NCBI RefSeq assembly: GCF_003597395.2
Contig: NC_133770.1
Span: forward strand, 31,207,756 to 31,271,755
Source of the DNA: Chelonoidis abingdonii
Lineage: Eukaryota; Chordata; Testudines; Testudinidae
Direction: 5' to 3'
Length of the DNA: 64,000 bases
Numbering within the stretch: position 1 is the stretch's first letter; each line of letters opens with the position of its first letter. A program made the position numbers and the translations under genes. The notes under the pieces were generated by a model. It saw only the letters and a list, made by a program, of their open reading frames with translations, made no database searches and was not told the DNA's origin. Shown piece by piece: positions 49,568 to 61,036 of the stretch.

Positions 49568-49650
49568 TGAGTAAGAACTTGATCCAACTCACTGAAGTTC
49601 AGTGGAAGGGCTCCCATTGGCTTCAGTGGGAGGTGGATCAGGTCCTAACT
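49568..49650. repeat. Palindromic-family copy
   Basis: 'cttgatccaactcactgaag' and 'ttcagtggaagggctcccat' face 'tggcttcagtgggaggtgga' and 'tcaggtcct'. Confidence 0.78.
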
Positions 49651-49682
49651 TTTTCATAGGAAAGTTAAGCTCAGAAAAAAAA

Positions 49683-49750
49683 AGGGCCCAGTCTTGCAAC
49701 CAGCAAAGTCAATGGGACTTGTACCATTGACTTTTGTAGGAACAGGAGTA
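49683..49750. repeat. Palindromic-family copy
   Basis: 'gggcccagtcttgcaaccag' and 'caaagtcaatgggacttgta' are followed by 'ccattgacttttgtaggaac' and 'agg'. Only about 30 bases separate it from the preceding copy. Confidence 0.75.
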
Positions 49751-51828
49751 GTCATCAAGGATATAGGGTCACATTTCTACTGGTTTAACTCAATTTACTC
49801 TGGTGGAGTTACATCAATGGAGAATTTGACCCGAAGTGTCTGCCTGATTTTTGAATATTCATTGGTTAACATCCCTGGCCTTGCTTTCAGTGTGTGTTAA
49901 TCAGTGCTACAGTGCTTCTGCTGAACCTATACTATAGGAGTTAATTGTGCTCATGTTTCCAGACTTTTCGTAGTAACATGTTTTATAATTTTAGGCACAT
50001 GCCAACAGAGGAGCTAGATAATAAATTGTCATTACCAGATGGTTCAATGTTTCAGGAAAAAACTGTTTGTAGAGAATTTTGCAGCAGCTTCCTTGACTTC
50101 TATGCAGCAGGTGATATTTCTGGACTGTTTACAAGTTGTTCACATATGGCATTCTAAAGAGGTTTGTAACTGTTATATTCTGCTATCCAGTTTATTTATT
50201 TTACGACAATCCCATTCCAAAGGTCAGCCATGTGCTGTCTATCTTAGCAACTTCAGGCTTAGGGGAAAAATAGGAATTTAATACTAGTATGGAACAGCTA
50301 AACAAATGTGCTTTTAAGCACTGTAGAAAGGTTTTCATGTCTGTTCTCATGTCCCTTAGATCCTGTGTACCTTGGATTTAGGCATCATTTAAATGAGAAT
50401 GCTGCTTAACACCTCTTTCTAATTCAAATTATACGTTTATGTCCTTTGCGTGAAAATGTATGTTTTGGACACTGTTCAATTCCTGTGAGAGGGGGCAGGA
50501 ACCAACCAAGTGAGCAAGGATGATGTCAAAGTGAGTGAAAAATACTGAGGTGATCAAAGTACATCTGTTCTTCAAAATGTTAAGGAGAAACCCTATTGCC
50601 ACCTCACAGCTTATGAGTGGCGGCCTCATCTGACATCTGAGCTAGGTGTTGGGGCTCCCATGTCTGAATTCTCTTTGCCCCATCTGTGTCTGGGGTAGAT
50701 TTTACACAGATGTTCTTAGTTCAAGATACCTTGCTCTAAGGGCCAAACACAGACTTACCCCTTGGCTTTCTCCTTACCTCATAGCACAGAAAGGGATATA
50801 TTTTAAGAAGGATAGATGCAGTTTCTGACCATGTTTTACCCCCACATCCTGAGTAGCTGCACTTCTAATTACAAGATTGCAAATGCAAATCAGGTAATGA
50901 GACATGCACCCACAGAATGAACTGTGCTTGCACATAGGAAAGCCAGGGTTCAGCCCTGCTAACTCCTACCCCAAAATGTCATCCTAGCTGGGACTCAGAG
51001 TATCTCCAGCCAAATAATTATTATTTGTGATAGAAGACCAATGTGAACATCACAGCAGAGTTGAAAGATTGGGTCTCTGGAGAATTACCTTAAGCAATGT
51101 ATATATTCAACAAATCACGTGTCAATCAAATTTCCACTGAAATCTATTGAGATTATATAATATGATAGCTAATATTAGATATCCAATAAAACAAAATAAA
51201 TGGGATGAACAAAAGAGGGCTTTTTAAACTGCTGTCTGGTTTCCCCGTTTTGGAGTGTGGGAAGTGAGGCTTTCTACTGAACCTTCATGAAAGCTGATAA
51301 TTTCACCTCTACCATAACAAGCATCTTTCCTACCCAAGAGGACAAAATAGCTAGACTGTATCCAACAAGATGAACCCAACTCTAAAATACGCTTTAGTTC
51401 AAACCCACGCATTAGCATTAGTAGTAAAATAATAAAAAACATGTTTTCAAGTTAAATCATCGCACAGTTATTTGACAGAAGGATTTGTTTTTCAGCTGGT
51501 AATGTTTGGAAGGCTGATCTGCTTAGGAACAGCTTCCAGGAGCACAGATGCACTTTACTCTTGAGCTTCTAGTACATACTCCTTAGAAACTGGATATATG
51601 GTTACAAGTGGAGATTACATAGGTAGGGATGGCAGATTCTAGAGTCCTATGATTGTATGTAGATGTTATACAAATAATTCAGTTTATGTATGCAAACTAC
51701 ACACTTTTCACTGGAGAAAGACTGCTGAAATTGCATTTCAATCACGTCATGTAAGATGCAGATATTAAAACACAGAGTTCCACATATTTGTAAATTCTGC
51801 TAAATCAGTCTTTCATTTTAAACATTGG
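49751..51828. other. Intron 2 segment, no gene seen
   Basis: A further diverged palindrome lies at about 49766-49835 ('agggtcacatttctactggt' ending 'gagaatttgaccc'). The rest is AT-rich without recognisable elements. Confidence 0.5.
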
Positions 51829-51829
51829 G

Positions 51830-51906
51830 GCCAGAGTGTAAATCAACCGAGTTCCATTGAAATTAATAAAGCTACACCAATTTACACTATTTAAAGATCT
51901 GGTCCT
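51830..51906. repeat. Palindromic-family copy ('acactggttt' subtype)
   Basis: 'ggccagagtgtaaatcaacc' on the left pairs with 'ccaatttacactatttaaag' and 'atctggtcc' on the right, around 'gttccattgaaattaataaa'. Confidence 0.72.
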
Positions 51907-52958
51907 AGGGGTCAGAATACCAGGCAGAGTTTTGCACACACTGTATATGTGTTCTGATTATAGTCCTTAGGTTATTGTTTTACCATGGGTTCTTAAATCA
52001 ACAACAATTGAACTATGAATAATTTTCCCCAAGCGTAATTTTCTTCACACACAGAAATAGAATGTAAAAATTAAACTGTGTTCTGACTTACACTCTGTGC
52101 AAACCTATAAAATTCAATGGAGCTTCACAGGGTATAACTCAGAGTAAAATTTGATGCCACACAATCAGAATTTTTAAATTCATTAGCAAAATTTGATAGG
52201 TTGTGTGTTGGATACGGTAGTTCATTGGGCCCATTGTGACAAGGCTTCACATTTCATTTCCCATACTGGCAAAGTTCCAGTGGGAAGTTCGCTTGTGCAA
52301 GAACTGTAGGATCCAGGTCCATAGTATGGAAAAGTTTCACTCTTTTTCACAACATGCAATTAACCTATGGAACTAATTGCTACAATAAATAATTAAGACC
52401 AAGACCTTAACAGCATTCCATAAAGGTTTAGTTGGATATACAGAACGTCCTCAATTACATTAGAGAGAATACAGAATAATATAAGCAATATAGAGCACCC
52501 CCTGCTTCATAGTACAAACCAATCATAGCAAATGGGGATAGGGAAAAAAAAGTACCCTCTGAGCTAGTTATGTCATAAGTGCCCTGCTGGAATGTCTTCC
52601 AATTATATATTCATTTTAGCTGATGATTTAGATTTATATAAACATTAGGAAAAGGCATCTATCCACAAACTCTAGGTGCCTTTACCATTTATTAAAAATA
52701 CAGGAATTTGCAGCAACCTCCCCAAATAGTGGAAGAAACAGAAAAAAAATCCCACTCCACCCACATATCTCCACCCTTACTTCACATATTCCAATCTTCT
52801 GTTCACCCCTCTCTCTGCAAAGGTTTCGGAAATGATTCTCACGTATATGTGAAAAATGATAGCTTCAAGGGCTCTAGTAGGTTTACAGCCTTATTATGTG
52901 AATGAGTGGTTTCGGTGTGGGCTTTTCTTTTGTGATTTTTATGCCTTAGAAGATGGTA
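51907..52958. other. Intron 2 segment, no gene seen
   Basis: One diverged palindrome at about 52086-52155 ('cttacactctgtgcaaacct' to 'ataactcagagtaaaatttg'). No gene. Confidence 0.5.
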
Positions 52959-52959
52959 A

Positions 52960-53880
52960 CTGTGATGCTCCTCAGGGCACCCAAGGCTGTGAGTCACCTT
53001 GGTGCCACCAACGTGTAGCATGAGGGAGTCTTGCCTGTGCCAGCTGGGTGTGAACTCCCTAACACAACCAGCCTGTCAGCCACTCAAATACTCTCCTGCT
53101 ACAACAGCCCTGTCTTTGCCCTGTAGGTTGACCCCAGGCCCCGAGTCCCTTCAGAGTGTCCCCCTGTGACACCCAGCCCCCGATCACTGGATACCCACAG
53201 AAATCCCAGATCCTCCATTCCCAAAGGAACTGTGTACCCCAGTTTACCAACTTTACCTTAGCCCACTGCTCCTGTATCGTACATAGCACTTGAGTTCAAT
53301 TATAGTAAAACAAAAGGAAATTTATTTTAAGAAAGAAGAGATTCAAAAAGAAACAAATGTGAGTGATGAAAACAAATGGCTACCTACAAAACAAAATCAT
53401 AAAATGTGAACTATGGCCTACACTTATTAATAGCTACCCAGTTAGTTTCCTGTCTAATAAAGTAGATTCTCACCACAAAGTTCAGTCTTTTTGCAGTGCT
53501 TGCCAGCTCCAAGGAGCCAGTCTTTGTTGAAGTACCCCCAGCTCATCAAGGTACCTCCTCAGTGAATGGCTCCAGAGTGTCTTTCTTCACACTATGATGT
53601 ACTGAATCAGTCTTTTTTCTTTATTCCCAGGCAGGGTGATCCCCTCGCTGTCATATCATTCTTTTTCACTTCCAAGTGGTTTCAGTGTTTGGAATTGGTC
53701 TTTGATCGCTTTCAATTGACTTTTCTATGTTGGTGCAAAGGTAGACACTTAAGCAATACATTGTATAATCAGCTAGCGAAGAAGGGATGACAACTTCTTC
53801 AATTTGAATGGGCCATTATCGAGAGAGATTATTTTCTTGTGATTCACTTTCACTCCAAGATGATTATGGCATAATTTTCA
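52960..53880. mobile_element. Possible LTR/ERV-type repeat, boundaries unknown
   Basis: A block that differs from its surroundings: GC-rich for the first 330 bases (starting 'tgtgatgctcctcagggcac'), then A-rich ('aaaacaaaaggaaatttatt'), then T-rich. The 'aggaaatttattttaagaaa' segment and layout recall LTR-type interspersed repeats of turtles. No gag, pol or env motifs are readable and no matching second LTR is present. Confidence 0.35.
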
Positions 53881-54109
53881 ATGTAGTTAAATTATTCCTT
53901 AAATATTACCTCTGCACACACCTTGCAATGTTTATAAGCATCATTAAGTTACAAGCTTTCAGTAGAGACCTCACATGCTACTTTTTATTGATAAATACCA
54001 TGAAAGTTGTGTATTAGAGTGGTGAGTTTGTCAGGTCTGAGACAGGACTTGCCTGTAAAGAATAGTGACCCTTTTGCCAGGTGACACCAATGGGCCTCTG
54101 TGTGACAGT

Positions 54110-54186
54110 GACTACTTTAGGGTCAGATTAATCCCTGTTGTAACTTTATTGACTTTGGTTGAGTTACACCAGGGATGGAATTCTCC
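54110..54186. repeat. Palindromic-family copy ('acaccagggatg' subtype)
   Basis: 'gggtcagattaatccctgtt' pairs with 'gttacaccagggatggaatt' around 'attgactttggttg'. Confidence 0.65.
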
Positions 54187-54732
54187 TAATGAATCAAATT
54201 CTGATCTTGCTTATAATGAGGCAGCTACATGGGCAATGAGGCTCCACCTGTGTAACAGAAAGAAAAACATGGCCAAATGAACTTATTTCCCTTTAATTGG
54301 TTAAACATATACCTGATGAATGACTGTTCTGACAATCTTGGACTGTGGTCTGTGTTTCATATGACAATATAAATGAGGGCAAGTCATAAAATCGTTATGA
54401 AGTAAGTGGTCTCTTTCTCTTGGACAGGATGCCAAGAGATGTGTTTGAGGTGTCAGAGTCAAAGGCCAACATGGCAGCAAGTTTTCTGATAAAAGAATTC
54501 TTGCATGAATTCCTGTTTCATATTAGAAATATTATTTGATAGCAGTGAAGCTATTGTACTTGCTGAAGAAAGAAATAATAGAATTAATCTGCAGCAGGCA
54601 ATATTTAGGTTAAATATTATGAAAAATGTAAGTACTTACACAAAGAGACATTGTCAAGGGAGATAGTCAAGGTGAGAAGTGATGCTCTTTTATCAGGAAT
54701 AGTTTCAAGAATATTTAAATAAGTCTATCTTT

Positions 54733-54782
54733 TATGCACGGGGGTGGACAAGATGAGCCACTAGAGGTCCCTTAGACCTGCT
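54733..54782 (+). mobile_element. CR1 3' tail fragment
   Basis: 'gggggtggacaagatgagcc' and 'actagaggtcccttagacct' match the decayed 'ggactagatgac..ctgaggtcccttcca' terminus of CR1. Confidence 0.5.
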
Positions 54783-54807
54783 TAGACAAGTAAAGATGCC
54801 TGAACTC

Positions 54808-55136
54808 TTAAGGTATGTACTATATGGCTCTCCACACAACCAAGCAGGGCCTCCCCTGTCCACACTGTTATTTTTAGCAGTGTAATGTCCCATTGTCTCC
54901 CCACTGCTGGAGCCTTTCCCTGCCACAGTAAAAGGCTTTGGCAGCAGAGAAAGGCCCTCACAGCAGGGAGGCAGCAGGGAAAGGCTCCAGTGGAGAAAGG
55001 CTCCCCCACAGCCTACCCCATGGCAGAGCCTTTCCCTGCTGCATGTAGCTATGCTCCACAGTGTGGACCCACATCATGTAGCTATACATACCCTACACTC
55101 TGCCACCAGTGGTGTGCAGTATAGACATATCCTTTA
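54808..55136. mobile_element. MITE with imperfect terminal inverted repeats
   Basis: The left end 'ttaaggtatgtactatatgg' resembles the reverse complement of the right end, 'taaaggatatgtctatactg', the 'aaggctatgtctacact' type of reptile MITE. Inside, 'ctggagcctttccctgcc' (about 54908-54925) pairs with 'ggcagcagggaaaggctcca' (about 54970-54990), and 'gcagagcctttccctgctgc' repeats it again near 55024. Non-coding. Confidence 0.68.
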
Positions 55137-55289
55137 CAGACACTCCATACTGTAATATGTCTGTACTCTTAAAGTGGTGCATACTGAAAAGATGTTTTTT
55201 CAGCTTCATCTCAAATTGTTAAATATTTTAAATGTTACTTAAATGCAAATACATAAAACTGTTAATTACAATCTCCTACACTAAATCTG

Positions 55290-55382
55290 ACCTAGTGAAA
55301 ACATAATGGATAAAATACCGCTGTGGGATAACTCTATTGAGGTCAGTAGAGTTACATTAGTGATTCATCTGACCCAGTGTCT
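55290..55382. repeat. Palindromic-family copy
   Basis: 'gggataactctattgaggtc' pairs with 'agtagagttacattagtgat', with outer 'aaatctgacct' and 'atctgacccagt' strings. Confidence 0.6.
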
Positions 55383-55439
55383 ATGATTTTATATGTTTGT
55401 TTTCACTAATTTCATGTCACACTTTAGTTTTTTAATGTT

Positions 55440-55515
55440 TTGGCCCAATTTTGCTCAAGCTATGGACCCAATTCTTCTCCTATTGAAGTCAATGGCAGTT
55501 TTGATGTTGAATTCA
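55440..55515. repeat. Palindromic-family copy
   Basis: 'ttctcctattgaagtcaatg' and 'gcagttttgatgttgaattc' share the core with copies at 10743 and 12240. Confidence 0.65.
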
Positions 55516-58058
55516 GTGAGATAATGTATCCTATTAGCTAGAACCTAGTAACTAAAGTTCTTAGTTTTTCATAAGATTTCATCTTCAGATTGTTCAGACT
55601 GTGTTTTGCCCTTTCACAAAAGCAATTAACAACTGTGGTAAGACATATTTCTCCTTCTATCTGAGAGCTGCTTCTCCATAGCATAAAATTCACCATTTGT
55701 AAGTATTATATCCAAGTTCATCAAATAAAAAAAGCAAATACATCAAAAAGTTGCTGGAAGTTACTTTGGGGGATAATTTATGTTAAATTAATTTTAAAAG
55801 CCAGATTGTATTAGTTAAATCTCAGTTCCTGATTTGTCCTGACTAAAATGGCAAATCAGCTTAATAAGGTGTTGCAGAGTTATTGCCTTGATAATAGCTG
55901 AACATTTGAACTTGGCAGTTTTATAGATTGGTTTGTGTCTGAAAAGCTGAAGGCTTTTAAAAGTTCTGAATAAAGGTTGCTTTCTATGGACACCTATGGA
56001 GTAACTACTTATAAAAGCACCCAATCATTTTCCTCACTAAAAGTGCTATTGGAAAAATAAACTTGGTATTTAATCCATAACTTGCTATGCACTGCACCCT
56101 ACAGTGGTGCACACACAGGGAACCAGAAGAAAGAGATCAAAAAGGTCTTAAAAATGTCAGGCAACAGGGCCATGTTTGAATTATTAGGTGAGATGCTCTC
56201 TTGCTTTTAACAATAGCAAGGCGTACCTCATAGCTGCTTTCCCCTCTACTTTTATGCTGTTTTTTTCTGATGGGTTATTGCAATTAGTGCAGAAACTGAA
56301 CTTCTGGTTGTTACAAAACCACTCTGGACAACATATGAGCTATTGCTGAAAGTGTGAGCATACATTTGTAAATCTTAATGGAATATTCCAAGGTATATGA
56401 AGCATGCACAAACTGCAGGATTATGTGACAGATTTTTAGCCAGTATTAACTGAAATAAAACTAATTTGACAAAAGCTGGAAACCTGTCTTAGATGATGCT
56501 GATATGACCAGATAGAATATAAAAGGACTTATCTGAAATTGTGTTAAGTGATTCAACTTTAAGAATTGTGCATTTCTAATTCACCAACAGCTACTAAAGA
56601 ATTTTTAGAGTACACAACATCAAATATAGTTATAACCTTGTAACCAGATGTATTCATTTATTGTTTATGCTGCCTTAATTGCAATGCCATAGATACTGTC
56701 CATGCTGGATGTTATATTAGGGATAAGTAAAACCTTTCACTAATGCTCCAGATCAGTTCTAAACTATTAGGGCTAGATTGTGAATAGTTCCACTGATGTT
56801 ACCAACATAAAGGCTGTACAGTCTAGTTCTTAATGTATTTGATTAGCAAATCTGTACCTAATACTGTTTTTATCTCAAATTTTAAAAGTACAAAGAGTAT
56901 TTGCTGGATGAAAGAGTGGGGAAGAATTTGAACTTCGCTGGCATTTTATATGCTGTTTCATTAATGTGTCTGGTTTGCATTTGTGGTGGATATTTTGTTT
57001 AAAATGTTGTGAAACACCAACCATTTGAGACTAATGCTCTAAAATGGAAAGAAATGCAAAAGAAAAAAAAAAGTAAAAACCCTACATATGTGTGGCAAGT
57101 CCCAAAATGTAACAGTTTGTACAGAGCTTGCCAAGTACAAATTTGAGAGTGTGTGTGGTGTGTGTGTGCAAAGAATGCAGGATCAGGCCCTTGATGTGGC
57201 TAGCTTTTGGTTGTTGTTTTTTTAAAAAAAATCACAATTGGCTATTTTCAGGGTCGTATTCCTATAATACTGTTTTTATATGCTTACCGTATAGCAGGCC
57301 CCTGACATTGTGCTTTTAAAGCAGGAAGGTGTGGGGGGGGGGGGGAGTGCAAAAAAAAAAAAGGAAACAGACTATATAGCCAGAGTGGTTTACATCTCTA
57401 AGGTTTAAGGGCACTGGGAGACACAGTATGTACTAAACAAAAGCAAGGTAATCTCTTTATGTTCTGTGTTTAAAGGGAGACAATCGTACTTGTTGACAAG
57501 AATTCCAAATTCAAAATGATTTGTAGAAGGGCAGTGATGTTGTTGATGCCTCGGCTTTGTCTGGTGCTGTCCCCAAGGTGTAAATGACAGTGACCCTGAT
57601 TTCCACATGCCAAGTAAAAGAAAAGCCATTTTAATGTGACAGACGCATGAAAAGGCTAGTGAGGAAAAATCATTAACTGTGCAATGTGTGATATAAACTG
57701 AAGAGGGGCAGGATCAGTATGGGAGACAAGTATGAGAATTAACAGCATCATTAGTCAAATCACAATGTTTTGACAACTCCATGTTGTGTATGTAATATAT
57801 ACTGTACACAAACTTGGTTAATGCTCACGTGCAACATGACGTATTTACAATAAACTCGTTTTAAAAAAGCTGCACCATTCCCATACTATGTAAATGCCAA
57901 ATACCAAAAGGTGAAATTCATTCCCCAGGCATAAAGCCTAGAGCTAGACTTTAAGTAGTAAATTTCTCAAGGATTATGGAGGGTCAGTTCATCTTCATGG
58001 TTCCTATTCCAGTTTAGTTACAGGACTAATGGCCATAGCCACTCATCCCCTATGCAAA

Positions 58059-58190
58059 TAGAATCATAGACTATCAGATTGGAAGGGACCTCAGGAGGTC
58101 ATCTAGTCCAACTCCTGCTCAAAGCAGGACCAATCCCCAATTAAATCCCCAAATGGCCCCCTCAAGGATTGAACTCACAACCCTCCTCAG
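58059..58190 (-). mobile_element. CR1 3'-end fragment
   Basis: On the minus strand it ends with '...aatctgatagtctatgattc', the CR1 terminus. The + strand shows 'ggaagggacctcaggaggtc', 'atctagtccaactcctgctc' and 'aaagcaggaccaatcccca', standard reptile CR1 3' sequence. Only about 130 bases remain, a typical severe 5' truncation. Confidence 0.85.
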
Positions 58191-59035
58191 GTGCAGGAAG
58201 TGCCTGACTTCAAAGAAAAAGTCTTTTGAGTGCATACACCTGGCTGATTCATGAAGCCCATGAATAATGCTAGTATGGATATTCTGTTGGCATAGCCCTC
58301 AGCTCAGCCTTCATAGTCGAACTGGGTCTAACACTGCTGAGGGACAGTAGAGTCCTCTATGCTAATTGTCCTCAGGCATTTCATTGTTCATGCAGATGGC
58401 AACTCAGACCCTCTTGTGTAAGACCTCATGGCCCTCACACCCACCATGGCTTTACACCGGAAAGAGACATCCCGAAACAAAACAAAACAACCCGAATATA
58501 TATCTTCATTATAACTAAACTTCCATCCTTGGGTGTTAAGGAATGCTCAGTAGCCTCTTTCCAGTGCCTGGGGATTTATATACAGAACTCTTATTAACAC
58601 TAATGGGAGTTTAAATCCCTGCACATCTAGATAAGACTATCCAAGCATGTATGTGTTATGTATCTAGATAAGACTAGATAAGACTATCCAAGCATGTATG
58701 TATCTAGATAAGACTAGATAAGACCTCCAAGCATGTATGTGTTATGAGAGATGTGGTGATGGTGGTTATTACAATGAGGTTTGATGTCACTGGAAGGGTA
58801 ACACAATACTTGGTGTCGCTAAGAACATTTTAAGAAAGAGACTCACAAGAAGGGTGTAATGTTTCAAGTTCCTTTGTTCTCCTTATTAGTTATCTACATG
58901 TAAATTTAGAAGGTTTAAGGGAGAACTAAAAAGTCTTTGGAGCAAGGATGCAGTAGTGTTAACTATACCTAAAATATTTATAATTAGTGCATTCAGTTCT
59001 AGCAATGTGTTTGCTACTATTGCATTATTAATTAT
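58191..59035. other. Intron 2 segment with one tandem repeat
   Basis: No gene. The only clear structure is the short tandem array at 58625-58747. Confidence 0.5.
58625..58747. repeat. Short tandem array (about 36-46 bp unit)
   Basis: Three units start at 58625, 58661 and 58701, each with 'atctagataagacta' and ending 'ccaagcatgtatg'. The inner 'agataagact' motif is itself doubled in units 2 and 3. Confidence 0.92.
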
Positions 59036-59262
59036 TATTATTATTATTTATTTAGCTCAAATATAATGCTTTTCATCAGTAGTTCTCTACCTGCTTTACA
59101 AAGGGGGAATATCATTATCCCCAGTTTATAGGTGAGAAGACTGAGGCACAGAAAGGTGAACTAACTTTTCCAAGGTCACCCAGCAGGCTAGTGAAAGAGC
59201 TGGGATTAGCACCCAGCTTTCCTGAATCTTAGTCTAGTGCTCTATCCACTAGTCAACACTGC
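59036..59262 (-). mobile_element. MIR SINE
   Basis: MIR in minus orientation. Reading the + strand: an ATT-rich tail, 'ttatccccagtttataggtg', 'agactgaggcacagaaaggt', 'ccaaggtcacccagcaggct', 'agagctgggattagcaccca' and 'tagtgctctatccactag', i.e. the reverse complement of the whole MIR from tail to tRNA-like head. Confidence 0.9.
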
Positions 59263-59400
59263 CTGTCATTATTATTGTTAATAATATTTATTTACTACAG
59301 TAGTACGTAAAGACCTCAACCAAGTCTGAGCCTCACTGTGCTAGGTGCTGTTCAGACAAAGACCCATTACAATCTTTGTGAAAGATAAGGCACAATACAA
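59263..59400. repeat. Old interspersed repeat fragment
   Basis: After an ATT/TAA-rich stretch, 'gagcctcactgtgctaggtg' and 'ctgttcagacaaagaccca' are a pattern repeated widely in amniote genomes ('gccccattgtgctaggcgctgtacaa' type). Family not certain. Confidence 0.5.
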
Positions 59401-60040
59401 AGCCACATTTTAAATAGATATCTGACTGTTCTGATACTTCCCTACCCAATAGCACTGTTTTTATTAGCATGGAAGCAGCACAGAGCTTTAACACATGCAA
59501 GGCTTAAGATCCACAGAACTTGTGGCATCCGTGCAGAAAGGCAGCCTATGTTTTCTCCTCACCCTCCTTTCCCCTGGGCAGCATGGATCATTAGGAGTGC
59601 TATGGCCATTGGCTCCCAATCTGTGGCTGCACACAAACTGTCTCTGAGAGAAGCAGCAGCTGTCAGTAGGAAGTCACCACTGCTCTGAGGAGCAATACTG
59701 CTAATGGGAAATGTGATGGAAATAGCATGACTTTCCCACAGCATAATGTCACAAAGAATTCATGCTCTGATCCCTCCCATCCAAAATGCTCCCATGTTGC
59801 TTGCATTTGAGGGTCTTCCATGGGCTCAGGGAGGAAAGGGGTGTCATCAAATGATTGGCTGTGTGTGTGTTCTCCCTATGTGTTGTCCCAGCTCTATGCA
59901 GAGAGTTGGCACAGCAGATCTTGAGCAAACCACCCAATGACCATAAAATCCATTAAGGTGTGAAGGGGCTTGATCGGGTTCATTGTCAGCAAAGCATGGT
60001 CCTAGGTCCCTGGATCAATGTCTACAGTTACACTAGCACA
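59401..60040. other. Intron 2 segment, no gene seen
   Basis: Mixed-composition sequence without recognisable gene or element. Confidence 0.45.
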
Positions 60041-60695
60041 TGTATGCCCGTGACAATGGACGCAGCTCAGTCAGTGGCAGGACTTTCCACTGCCCCCTCG
60101 GCTGGACAAAAATACTCCCTCTGAGATACATCTTTATACACCAATATCAACAAGTTACATATCACCCTTGACATATCAGGGTGCCACCCTGTGATGTATT
60201 AGGGTGCCACCCATTGCCTTGTACCTATAGGCTGGATCAAAAATCTATATTTATCATGCCGTCATCCTGATCTTATCTTTAGGATGGGTCACTGTGTTTC
60301 TGTTCTGTTTGGGGAATGTGCTGGTATCCAGGTGTTCTGATACTACCATTCTGGAATGTGTTTGAATATGTATTCTTATGCCTAGCACTACTTAGGAATG
60401 TGTGTTTCTGCAATATCAGTCCTGTTCTTGCTAAATTCTTTGAGCAGGACCTGCCTTTTGCTCACAGCTTAACTTTGCTTTATATTAGCAAGTTTTGACC
60501 ATAACGTTAGCTCAGGCCTCATACCAGGACTCTGATACAAGGGCTGATGTCAGGCTCTCTTCCTACTACAGTTCTGCATGGTTCCTCTCCCCTTCCTTTG
60601 CTATTTTTCAGTGTTTCCTAGTGGAATTTCTACTTTTCATCTGTTCTGTGCTCTGCAGTGGAGGTGATGCTAGGGCATTAAATATTTCTTAAAGT
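60041..60695. mobile_element. Possible LTR-type repeat remnant
   Basis: Sequence of different character, with a 21-base near-tandem duplication 'tcagggtgccaccctg' / 'ttagggtgccaccca' at about 60176-60213. I associate parts of it with LTR repeats of reptiles but see no coding domain or defined ends. Confidence 0.3.
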
Positions 60696-60983
60696 TTCAT
60701 TGAAATGTTGCTGTGGTTCCAAAATTAAACATATGGCAACCATGCAGAGGTGGGGAAAGAGATTTCATGGCGTCTGACTTAAAAGGAGATATGTGCAATA
60801 AATGTGGAAAAGCTGAAATAGAGGATGTAGTATGACAGATATGCCAAAACTAAATTACACCAAGGATGTATTTGTTCCAGTGTATTTTGGCTGTGAATCA
60901 CACAGAATTTTGCCTCATTTGTATTTGATCTATTAGCCTGTACAATTTCTCATTCTATTGCTACATTCATAATTGCATAAATA
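60696..60983. other. Intron 2 segment, nothing recognised
   Basis: AT-rich, no element or gene. Confidence 0.5.

Positions 60984-61036
<53 letters not shown>
60984..61036. repeat. (GAAA)n microsatellite
   Basis: About 13 near-perfect GAAA units on the + strand. Confidence 0.96.

Larger units (their letters stand above)
55137..58056. other. Intron 2 segment, no gene seen
   Basis: Two palindromic-family copies (55290-55382 and 55440-55515), a G13 run at 57333-57345 and an A12 run at 57351-57362. The remainder is AT-rich and unassigned. Confidence 0.5.

Noticed and set aside
58625..58747. CRISPR-like spaced repeats
   Set aside because: Simple tandem array in a vertebrate intron with no unique spacers.
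59036..59262. Possible tRNA gene in the tRNA-like head of the MIR
   Set aside because: Only a SINE-type degenerate head is present, without an intact cloverleaf or internal promoter boxes.
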